From Pseudomonadota bacterium (GTDB taxonomy: Bacteria; CALINM01), in the NCBI GenBank assembly GCA_026418415.1, contig JAOABK010000003.1, positions 65,685-103,946 of the forward strand: 38,262 nt of DNA, in the 5' to 3' direction. How positions within the stretch are numbered: the stretch's first letter is position 1; each line of letters begins with the position of its first letter. Both the position numbers and the translations under genes were made by a program. The notes under the pieces were generated by a model, which did no database searches, was not told the origin of the DNA, and saw only the letters and a program-made list of their open reading frames with translations. Of the stretch, positions 36,699 to 38,262 are shown one piece after another.

Positions 36699-36738
36699 TT
36701 ACAAATCATAAATAAAACAATGTGTTAATAAGGCATAT

Positions 36739-38262
36739 CTAAAGGTTTTGCTTATCAAGCCCTCTTAACTGGATTGCCTCTGCAACATGATTTTCATTGA
36801 TCTCTATCGAACCATCAAGATCAGCAATCGTTCTCGAAAGCTTTAGAATTTTATTATAAGTTCTTGCTGAATATTTAAACTTTTCAATAGCACTATTCAG
36901 CAGTTTTTGAGAGGACTCATTTAGTTTACAGTATTTTTTTATCATCGATGAAGTCATCTTACTATTATAAAAAGTGTTACTTTTAAACCTCTCCTTTTGA
37001 ATCTCCCTTGCCCTTTCAACTCTGTTTCTAATTTGTTGAGATGTTTCAACATTTATATTTTGTTTTGACAATTCATTAATAGGAACCCTTGGCACTTCTA
37101 TATGGATATCAATCCTATCAAGTATGGGACCAGACAGTTTTTTTCTATACTTCAGTATTTGAGCATAAGTGCACGTACAGGGTTTCGTATCATCTCCTAA
37201 ATTTCCACAAAAGCAGGGATTCATTGCAGAGACAAGCAAAAAGTTTGCAGGAAAAGTAACACTTGTTGAAGCCCTTGATACATGAATAACACCCTCTTCT
37301 AAGGGCTGTCTCAAAGCCTCTATGACAGACCTTTTAAATTCTGGGAACTCATCTAAAAAAAGAATCCCATTATGAGCAAGTGAAATCTCACCGGGCCTCG
37401 GATTTGTACCACCACCAACAATTGCAATTTCACTTGCAGTATGATGGGGCGATCTAAAGGGCCTTTTCGTTATAACAGGCATGTCATTAGAAAGAAGACC
37501 ACTTGCACTATATATCATAGTGGTTTCCAAAGACTCTTCGAGGGTCATTTCTGGCATAATTGATGGAATCCTCATAGCCATCATCGTTTTTCCAGAGCCA
37601 GGTGGTCCAGACATTAGTACATTGTGCTTCCCTGCAGATGCAATCTCAAGGGCCCTTTTCGCATGAAACTGCCCTGCCACATCGGAAAAGTCAAGATCAT
37701 AATTGATAGAAGAAGAAAAATCTAACCTTTTTGGCTTTGAAGGAGTAATATTAATATCTCCTTTTAAAAAAGAAACTGCTTCTAAGAGATGCTTCACTGG
37801 ATAAACGGGAACTTCTGAAAAATATGCCGATTCAGAAGAGGATTCTTCTGGAAGAATCAATCCTTCCAAATTCATCTTCTTTGAAAGAAATACAGCAGAA
37901 AGCGCTCCCTTAACCTTTCTAATTTCGCCATTAAGGGATAGCTCACCAGCAATTAAGTATTTTTTTAAAATTTCAGGATTGATATTCAATGTGGAAGCAA
38001 CAAGGGCAATTGAAATTGGTAGATCAAAGTTAGTGCCTTCTTTTCTTATGTCAGCTGGTGCAAGGTTTATGGTAATTCTATGCTCAGGAAAGGGAAGTTT
38101 CGAGTTTTTAATAGCAGAGCGTATCCTTTCTTTGCTTTCCTTTATAGTATTTTCAGGAAGTCCAACAATATTGAATGCAGGTATGCCATGAGCAACATCA
38201 GCTTCAACCTCAATTAAGTGTGCCTCTATACCGATGAGTGTATAGGTCAGAACCTTATAAAC
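36739..38262 (-). CDS. comM: YifB/ComM-family Mg-chelatase-like AAA+ protein (5' end outside window)
   Basis: 507 codons visible; the frame is open to the window edge and probably lacks only a few N-terminal residues. The first part is the Lon-protease-like domain (LIGIEAHLIEVEADV, PAFNIVGLPENTIKESKERIRSAIKNS is the typical opening, then RITINLAPADIRKEG). The AAA+ core has Walker A SGPPGSGKT, RPFRSPHHTASE, Walker B GILFLDEFPEF and sensor-type SAMNPCFCG, with a Cys cluster (CFCG ... CTCT). The C-terminal Mg-chelatase helical domain ends in SRTIADLDGS. Family members are helicases for branch migration during natural transformation (ComM); in non-competent species the role is less clear. Confidence 0.95.
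   Translation of the reverse strand, partial: VYKVLTYTLIGIEAHLIEVEADVAHGIPAFNIVGLPENTIKESKERIRSAIKNSKLPFPEHRITINLAPADIRKEGTNFDLPISIALVASTLNINPEILKKYLIAGELSLNGEIRKVKGALSAVFLSKKMNLEGLILPEESSSESAYFSEVPVYPVKHLLEAVSFLKGDINITPSKPKRLDFSSSINYDLDFSDVAGQFHAKRALEIASAGKHNVLMSGPPGSGKTMMAMRIPSIMPEMTLEESLETTMIYSASGLLSNDMPVITKRPFRSPHHTASEIAIVGGGTNPRPGEISLAHNGILFLDEFPEFKRSVIEALRQPLEEGVIHVSRASTSVTFPANFLLVSAMNPCFCGNLGDDTKPCTCTYAQILKYRKKLSGPILDRIDIHIEVPRVPINELSKQNINVETSQQIRNRVERAREIQKERFKSNTFYNSKMTSSMIKKYCKLNESSQKLLNSAIEKFKYSARTYNKILKLSRTIADLDGSIEINENHVAEAIQLRGLDKQNL

Noticed and set aside
36643-36738. Possible riboswitch, T-box or trp leader before the long run
   Set aside because: The predicted leader is only about 20 nt, with no stem-loop, no Trp-codon leader peptide and no T-box sequence.
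37841-37858. Palindrome GATTCTTC-TG-GAAGAATC
   Set aside because: It lies within comM codons for a Glu/Ser-rich stretch, has a 2-nt loop and no U-tract, and has no nearby gene start; probably chance.

Overview
This is an AT-rich (roughly one-third GC by eye), gene-dense bacterial chromosome segment. Nearly everything is on the minus strand. LptD, an RlpA lipoprotein and dTDP-sugar synthesis indicate a diderm (Gram-negative-type) bacterium. GatCAB, AmrS, a DUF1858 protein, a class V aminotransferase beside serA and a hisZ-purA pair together fit a Deferribacterota-like organism (Calditerrivibrio/Deferribacter type). That placement is an inference from gene content and remembered gene orders, not a computed result.

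Layout, read in the direction of transcription (right to left). (1) 38262-36739: comM/yifB, missing only its first few codons at the window edge. (2) 36642-16111: an unbroken run of 19 minus-strand genes separated by at most 12 nt or overlapping: class V aminotransferase, serA, hisZ, purA, trpE-G-D-C-F-B-A, GAF/HD-GYP protein, metallo-beta-lactamase-fold phosphodiesterase-like protein, folC, lptD, rfbB, an unknown exported protein, engB and a creatininase-family protein. A near-consensus promoter (TTGACT-N17-TATAGT) precedes the first gene. (3) 15921-16118: the only protein gene on the plus strand, a 65-residue DUF1858 protein. It overlaps the creatininase gene tail to tail, and its terminator lies inside that gene. 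(4) 15793-14888: nadA. (5) 14759-14842: tRNA-Leu(CAA) on the plus strand, divergent from (6) 14643-1, a second run of 15 minus-strand genes: gatC-gatA-gatB, a CheY-like receiver, galT, a universal stress protein, an MCP-like GAF protein, a receiver-histidine kinase, an FAD-dependent oxidoreductase, an OB/HD (YhaM-like) nuclease, an AI-2E-family permease, amrS, nfi, rlpA and the 5' part of ispE.

How the genes work together. SerA and the aminotransferase supply serine, which TrpB condenses with the indole made by TrpEGDCF and TrpA, so the long run holds a complete chorismate-to-tryptophan pathway plus a serine arm. HisZ (histidine) and PurA (AMP) are nucleotide-linked neighbours. The distal part covers folate, outer-membrane assembly, sugar nucleotides and the ribosome-assembly GTPase EngB. 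The left run starts with transamidation of mischarged tRNAs (GatCAB). It then carries a compact signalling group (single receiver, stress protein, MCP-like protein with an abnormal signalling tip, receiver-kinase with an eroded ATP domain) and ends in DNA/RNA maintenance and envelope genes.

I found no mobile element, CRISPR array, rRNA, prophage or toxin-antitoxin pair, and no gene-free stretch longer than 300 nt; the longest, 14644-14887, holds the tRNA and promoters. I see no clearly undescribed multi-gene system. The best candidates for follow-up are the MCP-like/receiver-kinase module (6473-11410), a strong terminator-like hairpin inside the start of hisZ (33842-33874), the terminator embedded in an opposing gene (16165-16190) and the 19-gene run itself.
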